Source: Straminergon stramineum (lineage: Eukaryota > Streptophyta > Bryopsida > Hypnales > Calliergonaceae). Taken from it: a DNA stretch of 64,000 nucleotides. Below the pieces are notes generated by a model, which was not told where the DNA came from, ran no database searches, and saw only the letters and a list, made by a program, of their open reading frames with translations. The stretch covers positions 19,951,430 through 20,015,429 of the forward strand of contig OY987263.1 in the NCBI GenBank assembly GCA_963920665.1, in the 5' to 3' direction. Of this stretch, positions 1-12,700 are shown piece by piece (position 1 is the first letter of the stretch; each line of letters starts with the position of its first letter). Made by a program: the position numbers and the translations under genes.

Positions 1-710
1 ATCTCAAAATATGACTTAGACAGAAAACACTGTAGATGACTCGCAATATGACTGGGTCTAGTCATTACCGACTAGTCAAATTTTTCATGAGTCATATTTG
101 CAGTCATTTGTATTGGGGATATACTTAGCCATATATTGCCTATGTAGTGTATATATTGACTATCCTTGGAGTCTTAACTTTTCCTTGAACTGCCTGAGCA
201 AAAGAAAAAAAGTCTACGTGGCATATGACTCCATATAGTCATATTTTTGGCTGATGTGAAATATGACTACGTTGAGTCATATTTTGGTTCATGTGGCATA
301 TGACTCTATATAGTCATGTTTTTTATTAACGTGGAATATGACTTCTATGAGTCATATTTTTGGTTGATGTGAAAAATGACTCTCATGAGTCATATTCTCT
401 ATATGTTGATATACAATGACTCTAGTGGGTCGTATTTTTAGTTGATGTGAAATATGACTAATGTAAGTCATATTTTAGTTCATGTAGTAGTTCACATGGA
501 ATATTAATTGTAATTTTATGATTGAATGTAGTCATAATTTTAAAAGTATAGAGTCACATTAATAACATGATTGTGAGCATTATATAACTACAACAAGTCA
601 TATTTTGGCTAAGATATATTATAAAATATGACTCAAGCAAGTAATATTTGTAACTAGAGTGACTTGAGGTTTACAGTAGCTTTTGTCATAAACTACAATC
701 ACATTCCATA
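1..710. repeat. Subterminal-type TATGACT / AGTCATA repeat cluster
   Basis: Many degenerate copies of ATATGACTC and its complement GAGTCATAT alternate at short spacing, often as facing pairs around 20-30 nt. The pattern repeats the one near the right CACTA end at 7930-8950, which ties the two regions together. No open reading frame of note is present. Confidence 0.7.
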
Positions 711-1129
711 AATTCTAAATCGACTTGAGGTGTTGCAATCATGCATCAACATGGTTTAGCAGCTAAATAAATGACTCCACCAAATAAAAATTGAGTACAT
801 ATGATTTTTGAGATGTAGAAGAGACAATCATATTAAAGAGAGAAAATGCCATAAAAAATGTGACTCTTTTCAATGGCATTTATTAGTCACTAACACAAAA
901 CATATGACAATGACACTCTATAAGTGTATATTCCTATAAGCTCTAGGACCTATATTTCTTACTGGATTTTAAGAAGTTGCCTCTCAAGTGTTGTAAGTAG
1001 CCTCCGATAACTTCAATCCAGCTTTAAGTGCCTAAATATACAATCAAGGAGATTAATTTTTAGTGAATGAACAATATAGCTCAACCTTCAAAGATTTAAG
1101 GCAACAAAAAATATGAAGCACAAGTTTAA

Positions 1130-2043
1130 AGTAAGAAAAATTCATAACTACCATATCTTTAGAAAACATAAATAAATAAGAAGAAATAACAACAATAGTG
1201 ATAAAAAAAAAACTAGAAGGTGGCAAGTGTTAAGAGGTAATAATAAACAAGAAGAAGTAAGAATTAAGGTGCTACAAAACAAAACAAAAGACACAACTTA
1301 AGATGCAATAAAATACAATAAAATGCAACAAATAACAAGAGAAAATAAGAACTAAAAGGCAACAAGAAGCAACAAGAAATATGATTTAAGATGCAATAAA
1401 TAACAAGAAGAAGAAAGAACTAAGATGCAATAAGAAGCAACAAAAAACGCAATTTAAGATGCAATCAATTGCAATAAATAACAAGAAAAAACAAGAATTA
1501 AAAAAAACAAGAAACACAAGTTAAAATGAATCAAAAAGAAATTGAAAGTAACAATTAGGAAGCAACAAAAGATAAAAACTAGGAAGCGAAAATTAAGATG
1601 GAACAAGAAAAAACTAGAAGCAATAATCAAGAACTAAAAAGCAAGAATTATGATGTAACAAGAAAAAACTACAAACAAGAATCAAGAACTAAGAAACAAT
1701 AAAAGTAGGAACTAAGAAGCAAGAATTAAGAACTAAAAAGAAACAAAAATTAAGAACTAGGAAGCAAGAATTAAGAGGTAATAAGAAGAAATTAGAAGCA
1801 AAGATCAAGAACTAAAAATCAAAGATCAAGAACTAAGAAGCAACAAAAAGTAAGAACTAGGAAGCAAGAATTAAGAGGTAACAAGAAGAAACTAGAAGCA
1901 AAGATGAAGAACTAAAAAAAAAAAAAAGTAACGACTTAGAGGCAAGAAGAACTAAGAGCTAGAAAACAACAAGAAGCAAAACATAAGAGACAACAAAAAA
2001 CAAAGAAGAAGAAGAAGAAGAAGAAGAAGAAGAAGAAGAAGAA
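1130..2043. repeat. Adenine-rich degenerate repeat ending in (GAA)13
   Basis: About 0.9 kb built from variations of AACTAGAAGCAA and GAACTAAGAAGCAACAA, with almost no thymine runs on this strand. It finishes in an uninterrupted GAA microsatellite of about 13 units at 2005-2043. This is simple-sequence expansion rather than coding sequence: there is no stable frame and no start context. Confidence 0.75.
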
Positions 2044-4500
2044 ATGGCGGCTACATAGAAGTGGCAGCTAGGGTTTTAAAACTCTAGTCATGCACATGAC
2101 TTGTTCTAGTCATGCAATTTGACGTAGTCATGCAAGTCAATAAATATGACTATACTAAGCAATTAAGTTATTTTAACAACAAAATTTGCTACAAAGTGGA
2201 TGTATGTTGCAATACAACTCTACAAAATGTGTAGAGGAAAGTTACAAGGCCTTAAGCACCTATAGTTATAGCAAAAAAAAGTCATGCATGAATCAAATTA
2301 TCTATGTCCATGCACTAAGTATATAAGAGCAAAAGTATTTTATAAAGACAATATTAAAAAACATCTTTGAATTTCTTAAAAGAAATTATGTTTTTATAGT
2401 CTGTATCCTTGTAAAAACATTCAAACAACCATTTTTTAATTGCAATTCAACCATGTATATCACAGTGAGCCTCAATCTTTATATAAATAATTCTACAACT
2501 TCTAAACAACCCTATAGAGATTCTTTATAAATACGGCTTATATGACATTACAGAGAACCTTTCTAAAAAAGAAACAAACTTCAATACATGATATATATGA
2601 GTGTTTTATCTATATCCTTGAGATAAAATAAACACAACTATATTTTTTGTTGTTGAACTTCAAATCCTAAGTTGGATATTTAAATATTGTTCAATGGGTA
2701 TTCTAAGCTATGAACAATTTTTTTCTAATGATAAATTGTAAGTGATTCACATTTAAACTAAAATACACTCAAACTATAAAAGTTAAAGGTTTTAAATGGT
2801 TTTGGCCAATCAAGGTCAAAACTCTAGACTTCCAAATCCTAATTGAGAAATTTTAAAATTTGTTAATTTAAGTTGTAGAACGCTGTAGGCCTATTCTAAA
2901 ATCGTAAAGATATTTATAAGGAAATGCTTTTAGCAAAAAAATATAGATGGATGAAGGTTTGTTTTTCATTTATCCTTCAAGATTTCATCCAACATTTTCT
3001 CTTAGCCTATAATTTCAAATTCATTCATACTTTCAAAATTGAATTCTAAATGTCATTAAATTTCGAGTTTCCTTTTTTACTTGAATTGGATGAACTTTGG
3101 TATTTTTTATCCAAAACTAATGCCATAGATTATCCAATTTCATCGTACTCTATCTTTCATAATTTTTCTCGATTTTTTAAAGTGTCATATGTTACTGGAA
3201 TCCTCTACAAATTGACGAAGTATTCTTGAATTCCAAATTGGATTTAATAAATTCTTAGAGGTTTGATTTAAACCTCTAATTTTTAGCACAACTATAGTTT
3301 CTATAAGAAGATAATAAACTAAGTGCCAAATTTAAGGACATGCCTTGGAATTTGTTTCCACAACAACAAATGCCTTCAACATGTACATTGTAATTGTATC
3401 ATGAAGTCTGCTTTAATCCATTTTTGTTACATTTTTTGTGTTTTTGGATACAACTTAAATAACAACTTTTACAACAAGGAGTATAAATTAGATATATAAT
3501 CTCATTCTTTTCTTTCAACCTATTTCTTTCTACTTTCTCCTCTTGACTTTCTTCAAATTATTTTCAACATTTTTTGTTTTTTTCCTTCATTTTTTGAAAT
3601 AGTTTAGAATTGCAATCTTTGACTTCTACTATTATTAATTGATTTCTAATTACTCTAAGAATCAAAGAATTGTAACGACATCAACCTCGTAAGTGATAAC
3701 TAAATATCTACTTAAGACTTGAAAAATTCATTTGATCAACTACGTGTATTATAATCAACAATCTTTGTTTAATACATAGTCAAATCTTTATAAGGGGTCA
3801 TATTAATCTCCTAACCATGTCCAAAGCTTGGAGTAGCAACTTAGAACCTATGCTTCTTCTTCAAACACTTAGAGACTCTCAACACAAATCGCACTCCTCA
3901 CTTACTCTTGCTCCATGGCCACTCAAGCATGAATTTTTCTCACACTGTTCTTTCTTCTCTTTGGATTAGATTTTTTCCAATCTTCAAGTAATTTTTCTAA
4001 ACTCTACAGCCTTCAATCTACATTACTAGTTTAAATGCATTAGATTTCGCTTCGCATTAGCCATCACAATCACTTAACATAATTAGCAAATTCCACAGCA
4101 AATTCCAATAATGAATCAAAGTAGGCCCGATTTCTATCTTGGATTCTCAAGCTTAGTCCTACCTTGGTGCTTTGGTTTGTCCATAGACTTTTAATCCTTT
4201 TTAATTTTTTCTTAAATACTCAAATAAAAATTGATTATCTTTTATTATTAATTATTTTATTCCTCTCTATTCCTTTTCTAATTCCTTTTCTAATTCCTAT
4301 AAAAATTTTAAATATATTAATTGAAATATAAACATGTGCCATCCCAAATTATTTGGACATTAATTCTATAATAGACACATCATACAAAAGAAAAGGATTT
4401 CTTTTAATAGGTATTAAACAAAGTCATCCCAAGGAATGGCCTCTAGGGACAAAATATAGAAGACCCATCTTAGATTGCCAACCTTTTCCTTAGACTCCCT
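2044..4500. other. AT-rich stretch, no gene seen
   Basis: A few further TAGTCATG copies occur at 2080-2150. After that the sequence is AT-rich with short broken frames on both strands. Nothing recognisable as coding, RNA or a terminal repeat. Confidence 0.5.
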
Positions 4501-6300
4501 GTGAGCCCCTATTTTGTCATCGAGGACTCACTTATCTTATTTTTAATTTTTTTGTAAAAATAAGTGTAGAAAATAGTACAAAAAACCCAAAAAAGAGTGT
4601 AAAACCAAAATAGGTGTGTTACATGCCAATAAAGTATTTGGTCATATTTTGAGAGTTTTTACTAATTAGATTCAAATTTCACTTGTAAATAGGTTAGAGC
4701 CTAACCAATCGTGGTAATTACGAGTTATGAGCATACTAGGCTCAAAATCCTACATAGAAAGGACATCGCTTGGCTAATATTGGTTGAGGGAACCCTGGTG
4801 AGGCACATAGGTCAGTTCCCAGAGATAGGTTCCAGTTTCCCCATTTCATCGACGAAATAGCGGAATCCCAATTATTGGCTTGCAGATGTTAAAAATACCA
4901 AGATGGGACCGTGGTGGAATCTTTGGTCCAAGGAAGGTGACTTAGGGTTAAAACCATGCCCGGGAAACAACAGTGAAGTCGGTTTGCCAAGATTCCCACC
5001 AATGTGGAAGATTCTCTGGCCATCAATAATTAAATAAGGGAGTGGATTTTGTTCCCTAGGCCGATGTGTAGAGTAAAAATATGAGCCTACACATGTGTTG
5101 TGGGATTCCATGGGAGGTTCCACAAAAAGTTTTGGAATTTTTTGATAGTCAGAAGATGTTGTTCCGAACGGTCAATTACCTAAACCTATGATGAGAAATT
5201 CCTAAAAATTCTCTAGGTGGTGGTAAAATCTCACTAAAAATTATAATAGCTTCTTTTATGTTAATAAGACGCTCCAACAAGTTTCAAGACATTCTGATAG
5301 TCAGAAGAACCCGAACTTGCAAGATTCCTCAACAATTGACAAAATTTAAAGATTACGGTGGAGTTGACTAGTGGATCGGGAGCATACAAAAGCGGAATGG
5401 GGTCAAAGATAGGTCTTTTCTTACTCCCCCACACCTACTTAAGAGCCTAGGCTAGTTATTTTTTTCAAAAAAGTCAAACTCCAAAAATTGGATTTTTAAC
5501 CCTTTTGGGTGTTAAGTTGGCGTTAGGTTTTGTCGAAATTTTGAAGTTAGAAAAAGGGGTGGAGGGTTCCCTTAGACTAAAAATGGCCTTCTGAAGCCAA
5601 TGGCGCAATCCGTTTGTGATTTGGAGTTAATCTCCAAAAGTTAGAAAATGGACCAACGTAGAAAGTCAAAATTGGTAAATTAGGGTGAAAATCCTAATTG
5701 ATAAGATTACCATGTTGAAATGAGAGGAGGTGGGTGCCCTTGAAAGAGTATATAAGGGCACTCATTCTTCTCTCAAATCACCCCTTCTAGCCATTATTTT
5801 GGCTTTGTAAACACGTTGGTCCATTAATTGTGGACTTTTGGCCATTTTTGAGCCAAAGTTGTAAACGTGGTGTTTTTGGAGCATTTCAAGCTCCTTTTGT
5901 TGCTATTTTGTAAGCCTTGAAGGACATTGGGGTCCCTTCAAGTCTTATGTGTTGTCTTTGTACTTGTTTTTGAAGATTTTGGTTGAAATTTGGTAGTATT
6001 TTGGTTGTACTAACTCTTTCTTTAGTATATTTGTTGTTTATTCAAGTCCTTGTTTAGGACTTGAGTATTGTACACTAACTCTAGAGGATCCTTCCCTTAT
6101 GACTGGCGATGCCGCTTAGGGAAAACCTCTAGCTTGTTATTTTTATAATTTTTGTACTAATTTTTGTACTAACACTCTTGTGTCATCCTCCTTTAAGTTC
6201 TTTTGTCAAAATCTGTGTGTGTGTTATTTTTCGTGTTTACCATAAACACGACGAAGCTTTGACTTTGGTTTTTAGAATTAGATAGAAAATTAGTAGGCTT
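4500..6300 (+). other. Promoter-like segment with TATA box, possibly LTR-derived
   Basis: GAGTATATAAGGGCAC at about 5746-5761 is a good TATA element, followed by a pyrimidine-rich start-like stretch. Downstream, around 6240-6395, the motif ACGRCGRAGCTTTRA recurs three times at about 60-80 bp spacing. Neither a convincing TG...CA LTR pair nor a primer-binding site was found, and no gag-pol frame follows. The segment could be a solo LTR or the promoter of the surrounding element. Confidence 0.25.
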
Positions 6301-6630
6301 TGGGAGAAATACGGCGGAGCTTTAACCTCCAAGTTTAAAAATGTTATATTAGTTTGTCAAAAGTTTCCCACACGGCGAAGCTTTGAACTTAGAGTCCTAA
6401 ATATTTTTCTCAAAAACAAGATTGTTAGAAAGTTCATCAAGTTAGCATAAAAAACAAAAACAAAATCTCCTCACATTCTCTTTCTCACAAATCTTTTAGT
6501 TCCATAAGAAGATAGAGGGACTAATTTTCATAGAAGATAGAAGGACTAATTTTCATAGAAGTTCTTTGAAATTTGGACAAAAATAAAAACGAAAACAAAA
6601 TTAAAATTAAAAACAAAAAACAAAAACAAG

Positions 6631-6965
6631 GCAGGAGAGCCCGCAGGGGAGCCCCCGGCAGTTGGAAGCCCCCCGCTGCAGGGGAGCCCCCGGTTGGCAG
6701 GGAGCCCCCGGCCGGCAGCTGGCAGGCCCCGGCTGGCCGGCAGTTGGGAGCCCCCCCCGCTGCAGGGGAGCCCCCGGCTGGCAGGGAGCCCCTGGCCGGC
6801 AGCTGGCAGGCCCCGGCTGGTCGGCAGTTGGGAGCCCCCCCCCCCGCTGCAGGGAGAGCCCCAGCCAGGCGGCTCAGGGGAGCCCCCGGCCCAGGGAGCT
6901 GCAGAAGCCCCGCAGCCAGGGGAGCTCCAGGGAGCAGAGGAGCTCCAGGGAGCAGGGGAGGGGTT
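6631..6965. repeat. GC-rich tandem array of about 81-85-bp units
   Basis: A block made almost wholly of G and C interrupts AT-rich DNA. A unit beginning GGCAGTTGGGAGCCCC recurs at about 6658, 6739 and 6825, so the period is 81-85 bp. Within it, shorter words such as GCAGGGAGCCCC and GGCCGGCAGCTGGCAGG repeat. Overlapping frames are open on both strands only because stop codons are rare in such sequence, so none is called as a gene. Confidence 0.8.
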
Positions 6966-7578
6966 AATCACCTCCCCATCCAAATTTTTATTTTATGTTC
7001 ATTATGTTTTTTTTATTTTTGAAATTTTAGACTAAGATAGAGAAGAAGGTAGATTAAATCTAGGAAGGATAGAGGAGAGGAAGAATAGAAGAGAGGAAGA
7101 ATAGAGAGGTACAAAACCAAAACCAAAATCGAAATCAAACAAGTTTAAAGTAGAATTAAAATAGGTTAGCCATAGGAATAGGTTGAGAAGGAAAACTATC
7201 ATAGTTTGGAGAAAAAAATAGAAACCAACACTAATCTCACCACTCTTTCTCTCTTAGAAGTTGTAGCAAGTGCACAATAAGATTAGAAGTTACAAACTCA
7301 AAGTTGCATGATAGAATGAAGGAGGAGTACAAAAGCTTGAGTTTAGATAGAAATTAGGTAGAAATCAAGAAAATCTTAAAGAATCGATTAGAACCATAGA
7401 AAATAGGATAGATTAGAAAGTTGCCTTGAATTAGTGAAATCTTATTGAAAACCATATCCTTCCAAATTAACTTGTAAAATAGAATAAGTTTAAATAGTGA
7501 AGGGATAGAAAAAATCTCCGTTAGCCATATTCCGCTAACTTGTAATTAAAATCCACTCTTTAAGCTGTAAGCAAAAAA

Positions 7579-7836
7579 ATGGTAAATGAAGGAGAACTCG
7601 ATGATTTATACAACAACGAGCAAAATAACTTCCAGTATGAGGTAAGTTACTAAATAATCTAAATTATATTAATTTTCAAAGTAGGTCAATTAATACAAAT
7701 TTAGTAGAAAATTTTTTATGTTATTTAGAACTCATCTTTGTGAATATATTTGTTTCCTATGATTTTTTTTGCTTAGGATTTAGGAAAAGAGTCCATTGCT
7801 TGGAAGGCTCAGTGGACAACGCTTAGACATCGTTAG
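7579..7836 (+). CDS. Possible two-exon 40-aa ORF inside the CACTA-like region
   Basis: Exon 1 runs 7579-7641 from an ATG and ends GAG|GTAAGT, a near-consensus donor. Exon 2 runs 7777-7836, after TTTTTTTTGCTTAG, and stops at TAG. Both exons keep phase 0 and join into a 40-residue acidic-then-basic peptide (start MVNEGELDDLYNNEQNNF, end WTTLRHR). No family is recognised. It lies just before the right subterminal repeats, where a short exon of a transposon-encoded protein could fall. The splice signals are good but the peptide is short, so chance is a real alternative. Confidence 0.3.
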
Positions 7837-7959
7837 TAAATAAAATTAAGACAAAACAAAAAGAACCTATTGTGGAAGTTGTTTACCATGGGTGGGTAAA
7901 TAAACACTCCCACTCCCACCAAAGAAACAAAAAATAACTACCAAAGAAATGTGTCTACA

Positions 7960-8760
7960 AAATATGACTGACTCAAAAATACGATTGCAAAATATGACTA
8001 AAGTAAAATTATGACTAGCAAATATGATTTAGTACTCTCCAAATATATTTCCCATCCAAATTTTCTTCAAGCTGTCTAAAAGAAAAAAAATATGACTACA
8101 AAATATGACTCATGCAAAAATATGACTAATAAATATGATTGACTTAAAAATATGATTAAAGTGAAATTATGACTAGCAAATATGATTTAGCACTCTCCAA
8201 ATATAATCCCTGCCCAAATTTTCTTCAAACTACCCAAAAGAAAAAAAATGTGACTATTATAAAAATATGACTATAAAATATGACTGCAAAATATGACTAA
8301 AGTGAAATTATAACTAGCAAATATGATTTAGCACTCTCCAAATATATTTCCCACCCAAATTTTCTTTAATTTGCCCAAAAGAAAAAAAAATGTAACTATC
8401 ATAAAAATATGACTATAAAATATGATTGACTCAAAAATATGATTACAAAATATGACTAAAGTGAAATTATAACTAGCAAATATGATTTAACACTCTCCAA
8501 ATATATTTCTTGCCCAAATTTTCTTCAATTTTCCCCAAAGAAAAAAAAATGTGACTATCATAAAAATATGACTACAAAATATGACTAAAGTGAAATTATA
8601 ACTAGCAAATATGATTTAGCACTCTCCAAATATATTTCCTGCCCAAATTTTCTTCAAGCTGCCCAAAAGAAAAAAATGTGACTATCATAAAAATATGACT
8701 ACAAAATATGACTGATGCAAAAATAAGACTAATAAATACGATTGTGCGTTCCCCAAACAT
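7960..8760 (+). repeat. Five-copy tandem repeat of the CACTA right subterminal region
   Basis: The word ACTAGCAAATATGATTT recurs near 8014, 8172, 8313, 8472 and 8601, giving units of 129-159 bp. Each unit contains AGTGAAATTATRACTAGC, CACTCTCCAAATATA, TGCCCAAATTTTCTTC, a poly(A) run and several TATGACT motifs. The unequal unit length suggests slippage or unequal exchange inside the subterminal zone. Confidence 0.8.
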
Positions 8761-8970
8761 GTTTCCTATGAAGCTCTATGAAGTATTTTGGAGTTCCCAA
8801 CAAACATATACTATACGCCCGCAACGTACAAGGCCAAAACATAACTAATAGTCATATTTGTAGTCATATTTTTTTTCAAAGAGTTGGCCTCCAAAAATAT
8901 GACTGCGAATAGTCGCCAATCATCCTCAATCATATTTTTGTAGTCATAAAACACCCATTTTTTTGTAGTG

Positions 8971-9709
8971 CCTACATATACAGGTATGATGGTGAATTAC
9001 AAAAAGAATCGAAATGAGATGATGCAATTCTTTTCTTGCAATGACGACATTGAACGTTGTGTTAAGGGAACAAGACAGAAGTGGGTATTATCAATACCAG
9101 TTATTCCTACCATTTGGCTTGTCAAAATGGGCACCAAACTCTTGAAGAAAGAACTATTGGCCTTAGAAGCGGTTGGTTTTCAGCTTCCACAACGCACTAT
9201 CATTTCACCTTGAAGATTGTTTGGAGGACAACCACGTGCAGAATTGGTTCATGCTTACCCTGTTCCATCTTCACCCGAAGAGCACCCTAAAATCTAAGCG
9301 GGAAAAGTCATCTGCTGAAACCCTAAGGCGCCAACCACAAAGCATGCAAAACAATTCAGCTTTTACACTTACCTTGAATGCACAAATTGAAAGGGTGACC
9401 ATGGTTCCACACTTTGGTTTTGGTTGCATAGTTTCTTTGAAGTTTGGGGTGGAGCCAAGGATTGAGGAATATATGCTTACAATTTCATCATTTCCAGAGT
9501 GCACTTGCCCATATTTCAAAGAAATGATTATAAAGTCTTTAGGGAAGCGAGGACAATGGGCTAATTGTAAACACCTCTATTTTATTTTCACAGTGATTTG
9601 CAATCTAGATTCCACTGTACATGGCTTTATTCATGCTCCGAGCTTGAGTTTTAATGATGTCAAGCAAATCCTACTTAGTGGTATACTAAATCATATAGGA
9701 CCAAACTAG
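8971..9709 (+). pseudogene. Decayed SWIM zinc-finger protein, MULE-transposase-like
   Basis: The best frame, 9173-9709, ends in a region with the SWIM signature CxC...CxH: a cysteine pair in ECTCPYF and a Cys-Lys-His in NCKHLYF about 20 residues later. It is followed by IHAPSLSFNDVKQIL. SWIM domains of this kind occur in Mutator-like transposases and derived plant proteins. Upstream, 8968-9213 and 9081-9290 are open in other frames and seem to continue the same protein, which implies frameshifts. There is no upstream catalytic DDE domain and no credible ATG context. The fragment begins right where the CACTA-like element ends, so the insertion may have cut the gene. Confidence 0.55.
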
Positions 9710-12700
9710 TTTTGTGTTTTGCAGCACAAGATTTATTTTTGTGTCTATTGTATTTATCATTGAACTTGAAGTGAGACTAGAAGGGCCACTATTTGCATTT
9801 CAATTTGACCTATGAGACTACAAGGTGACTTGTCTTCTAAGTACTTGTATTGAGTATCTATTATAATATAAGATACCCAATCATTGACATCATGTGTTTG
9901 TCATTTACATCCTTTGTTTTGTACATCTAATTCCTTTATGTAAATAGTACAACTAAAACATTAAAATTTTGGTCTGGGAATTCAATTCTACTATTTATTG
10001 TGATAATATAATGACCTTAAAATACATAATATAGTAAATTAGATTTCTATATATGAACACTTCATCTTTTCCACGGTTATAGGGTCAAATTCAATCTACT
10101 ATATCATTTATTTCCAAACCCCTACCTTCTAATCATCCACGTTTGTAGTATAAGCCTAAACCACGGTCATAGGTTCTCTATTAAAGCATTCATGATTTTT
10201 GAATTTTCAGAATTCTTTCCTCCATCTTTTTTTTCTTTTTTTTCATCTAATTTTTTCATCCTCTTGTCATCCAATTTTCATCCAAATTTTTCATCCCATT
10301 TTTTGGTAACTCTCAAAAAATATATGCTCCTTGCTCACCATTTCCCACTCCTTACTCCATACTCCCTGCTCCCCGCTCACATGCTAGCAACGCTCATTGG
10401 TTGCAATATTGAGAGTCTTTTAGCCAATCATAATGGGCCACAACTCCACTAGGAAGTGTGCCAACATTAATTATGTTAATCACTTCTTGATTGAAATTAC
10501 TCCACCCTACACTCTTGCCTACATCGCCCAAATGGGACGGTGATCGGGAATGGTAGCCTCCCTTACTATTCAAGTGTTCCCCAAAGCATAATTGAACCAT
10601 TTCCATACTTAACCCCCAAGCACTCTCACGTCCATTTTTGGGATGATGAACAAATTGAAACTTGAGTTTCATCCTCTTAACTGCTTGGAAGAAAGTTGTT
10701 CTAATTTGTGGAGATACATTATCAAGTTGTTGTTTTGTCTAAGGGTTGGATTTGGTGGTAATAGAGTACATAATTTTCTAAAATTATAAATGTGCAAGTA
10801 TGTCAAGTGGTCAAATTGCATTGACTATAGTTCAAAGCTAGATTTGTCATAATGAGGTCATAGATTTGAAGAACACAAAAATTTCAAAAAATCGCTATTT
10901 CAAGAGAAACTCATTTCAAATCCATTCCAACAAATTTTACTCAAAAAATGATAATATTTTTCTTGTAATTGAATTTCAAAGGAATTTTGGAATTTCTCTT
11001 TTAAAATTTTAAAAAAAAGATTGGTGATAGTGTTGGTGAATCTAACTATATAGATGGAATTTACAAATCAAAATCTACAACTTTTATTTGTATATCAATT
11101 CCAAAATATGCTTCCAAATAGCACTTTATAATAAGTTCTCAAATCGTCAATTCTGGAAATGAATGTGGATGTTTAGGGGTTAACCCTTAAAGTCCCAAGG
11201 CCATTTTTTTGTCAAAAATCACTCGAAACTACACTTTTGCAACATTCACCTTCGAAATCACAAAAATATATATTTTAGAATCTAACCATAGGATTTTCTT
11301 CTACACTTGTCTTAGATCACATGGTAAAAAATTTTTGAGTTTTGATTGTATAGATTGAAAGATATGAGCATTCAAAGTGAAAGAAAAAGTTTCCTTCGAG
11401 AAGTCACTTCAATTGCCCCCAAAACAAGAAGCTCCATAACTTTCACATCACTAATCCAAATAGAATGAAACAAAGCTTACCATTTAGACAAAAATATGAT
11501 CTACAAGAAAAAAAGTATGACAACTCTTATTTCAATTTTTTGTGGATTTTTTTGTGCTGCTCGGTCTCCCCCGTTATGAGGTTATTGTGGCATAACTTTT
11601 GCTTCCGGGCATTGATTGAAATAAAAATTATATTTCCACGAAGCTAGTAAGATTTTCTATCTTTTGAAAAAGTTTCAATAAAAATTGAGATCATAAGAAG
11701 TTGGTCGAAATCCATTTTGTCCCCCATAGGGACATTGGGATTCTAGGAGTTTAATGTGATTGATTGATTGTTGATCTTCTAAGTTTCAATTTCAAGACCA
11801 CATTCAATGACAATTTCAGTGGCTTAGGGAGCTTCTACTTTGAAAATTCATTATAATGCTTTGTCTTATCCAAAAAAAAATCTAATTTTCTTATTTTGAA
11901 AATTTGAGATTTTCTATTGCTAACACTACAAAAAAATGTATGTTTTTGTAGGTACCTCCAACTAATTATGCAAAATTCCTTATCATGAATTGCTTATTTT
12001 GACGATTTTGGACATTTTCACCTTGTATATTCTGGCCTTGTGTCACAGTAAAGTTTATTTAATAAGAGTTCAAAAGAAACATAACTTAAGGTAGGAGGCT
12101 CTTGAAGTGTGCACCTAAGGGGAAATGAACCTCTATAGGAAAATCAGTAGAGTATAGTATTTTTCATATATTTTTGGTAGAAAGAGAAAAGAAAAAAAAT
12201 TCATTGCCAATTTAAATCGTAATTTTTTTCCTTCAAATGAATTATATATGAATTTTCAAAGTGAAAGGTGCATAGGTCACTATTGGTGCTCATAGACTAA
12301 ACCAATCTTAATCAAAATCAACCTTTAAATGGAGCACTTCAAACTTAGGAAATTTTTATAATTTTGACTCTCAAAGAATGATCCATATCATGCTTTCAAT
12401 CATTTTAGCCTTACATGAATGTATATTTTTCTAAAAGGTATTTAACCCCTAAAAGACCATTGTCCCTTCGGGGGACAAATGAGATTTTGGGCAAATACTT
12501 ACGGTCTCAATTTTTGTCCTGATTTTTTGAAACTTTTTAAGAAAATAGAAAAATTGATAATCTTTGTGGGAATATAATTTTTTTTTTCATTTGGTGCCCA
12601 AGAACAAAAGTTATGCCCACATAAGCTCAAAACAAGGGAGAGGGGGCAGCAAAACAAAGTTTCAAAAATTTGAATCTTTTAATTTTTAATTTTTTTTCCT

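Larger units (their letters stand above)
1..8970. mobile_element. Interior and right end of a CACTA-type (En/Spm-like) DNA transposon
   Basis: The stretch ends at 8970 in TTTTTTTGTAGTG, the reverse complement of CACTACAAAAAAA, which is the hallmark terminus of CACTA elements. Arrays of TATGACT and its complement AGTCATA lie at 1-710, 2080-2150 and 7930-8950. Such subterminal repeats are what CACTA transposases bind. The matching left CACTA end is not in view and would lie upstream of the window. No TNPD-like transposase was recognised, so this copy looks non-autonomous or decayed. That 1-8970 is a single element is inference from the shared TATGACT repeats at both sides. Confidence 0.55.

Noticed and set aside
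6546..7035. Four long overlapping frames on both strands (about 100-150 codons)
   Set aside because: They arise because a GC-rich tandem repeat rarely contains stop codons. They translate to Pro/Gly/Ala/Ser repeats in every frame.
7960..8760. CRISPR-like regular repeats
   Set aside because: The units are 129-159 bp with no short conserved repeat and unique spacer pattern, and the context is a eukaryotic transposon end.
10394..10672. 93-codon minus-strand frame ending in HYDWLKDSQYCNQ
   Set aside because: The frame looks somewhat protein-like but has no recognised family and no splice partner. Neighbouring sequence is repeat-rich.
11934..11950. CACTACAAAAAAATG as a second CACTA element start
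   Set aside because: No subterminal repeats follow it and no matching right end was found, so a single 15-bp match is not enough.
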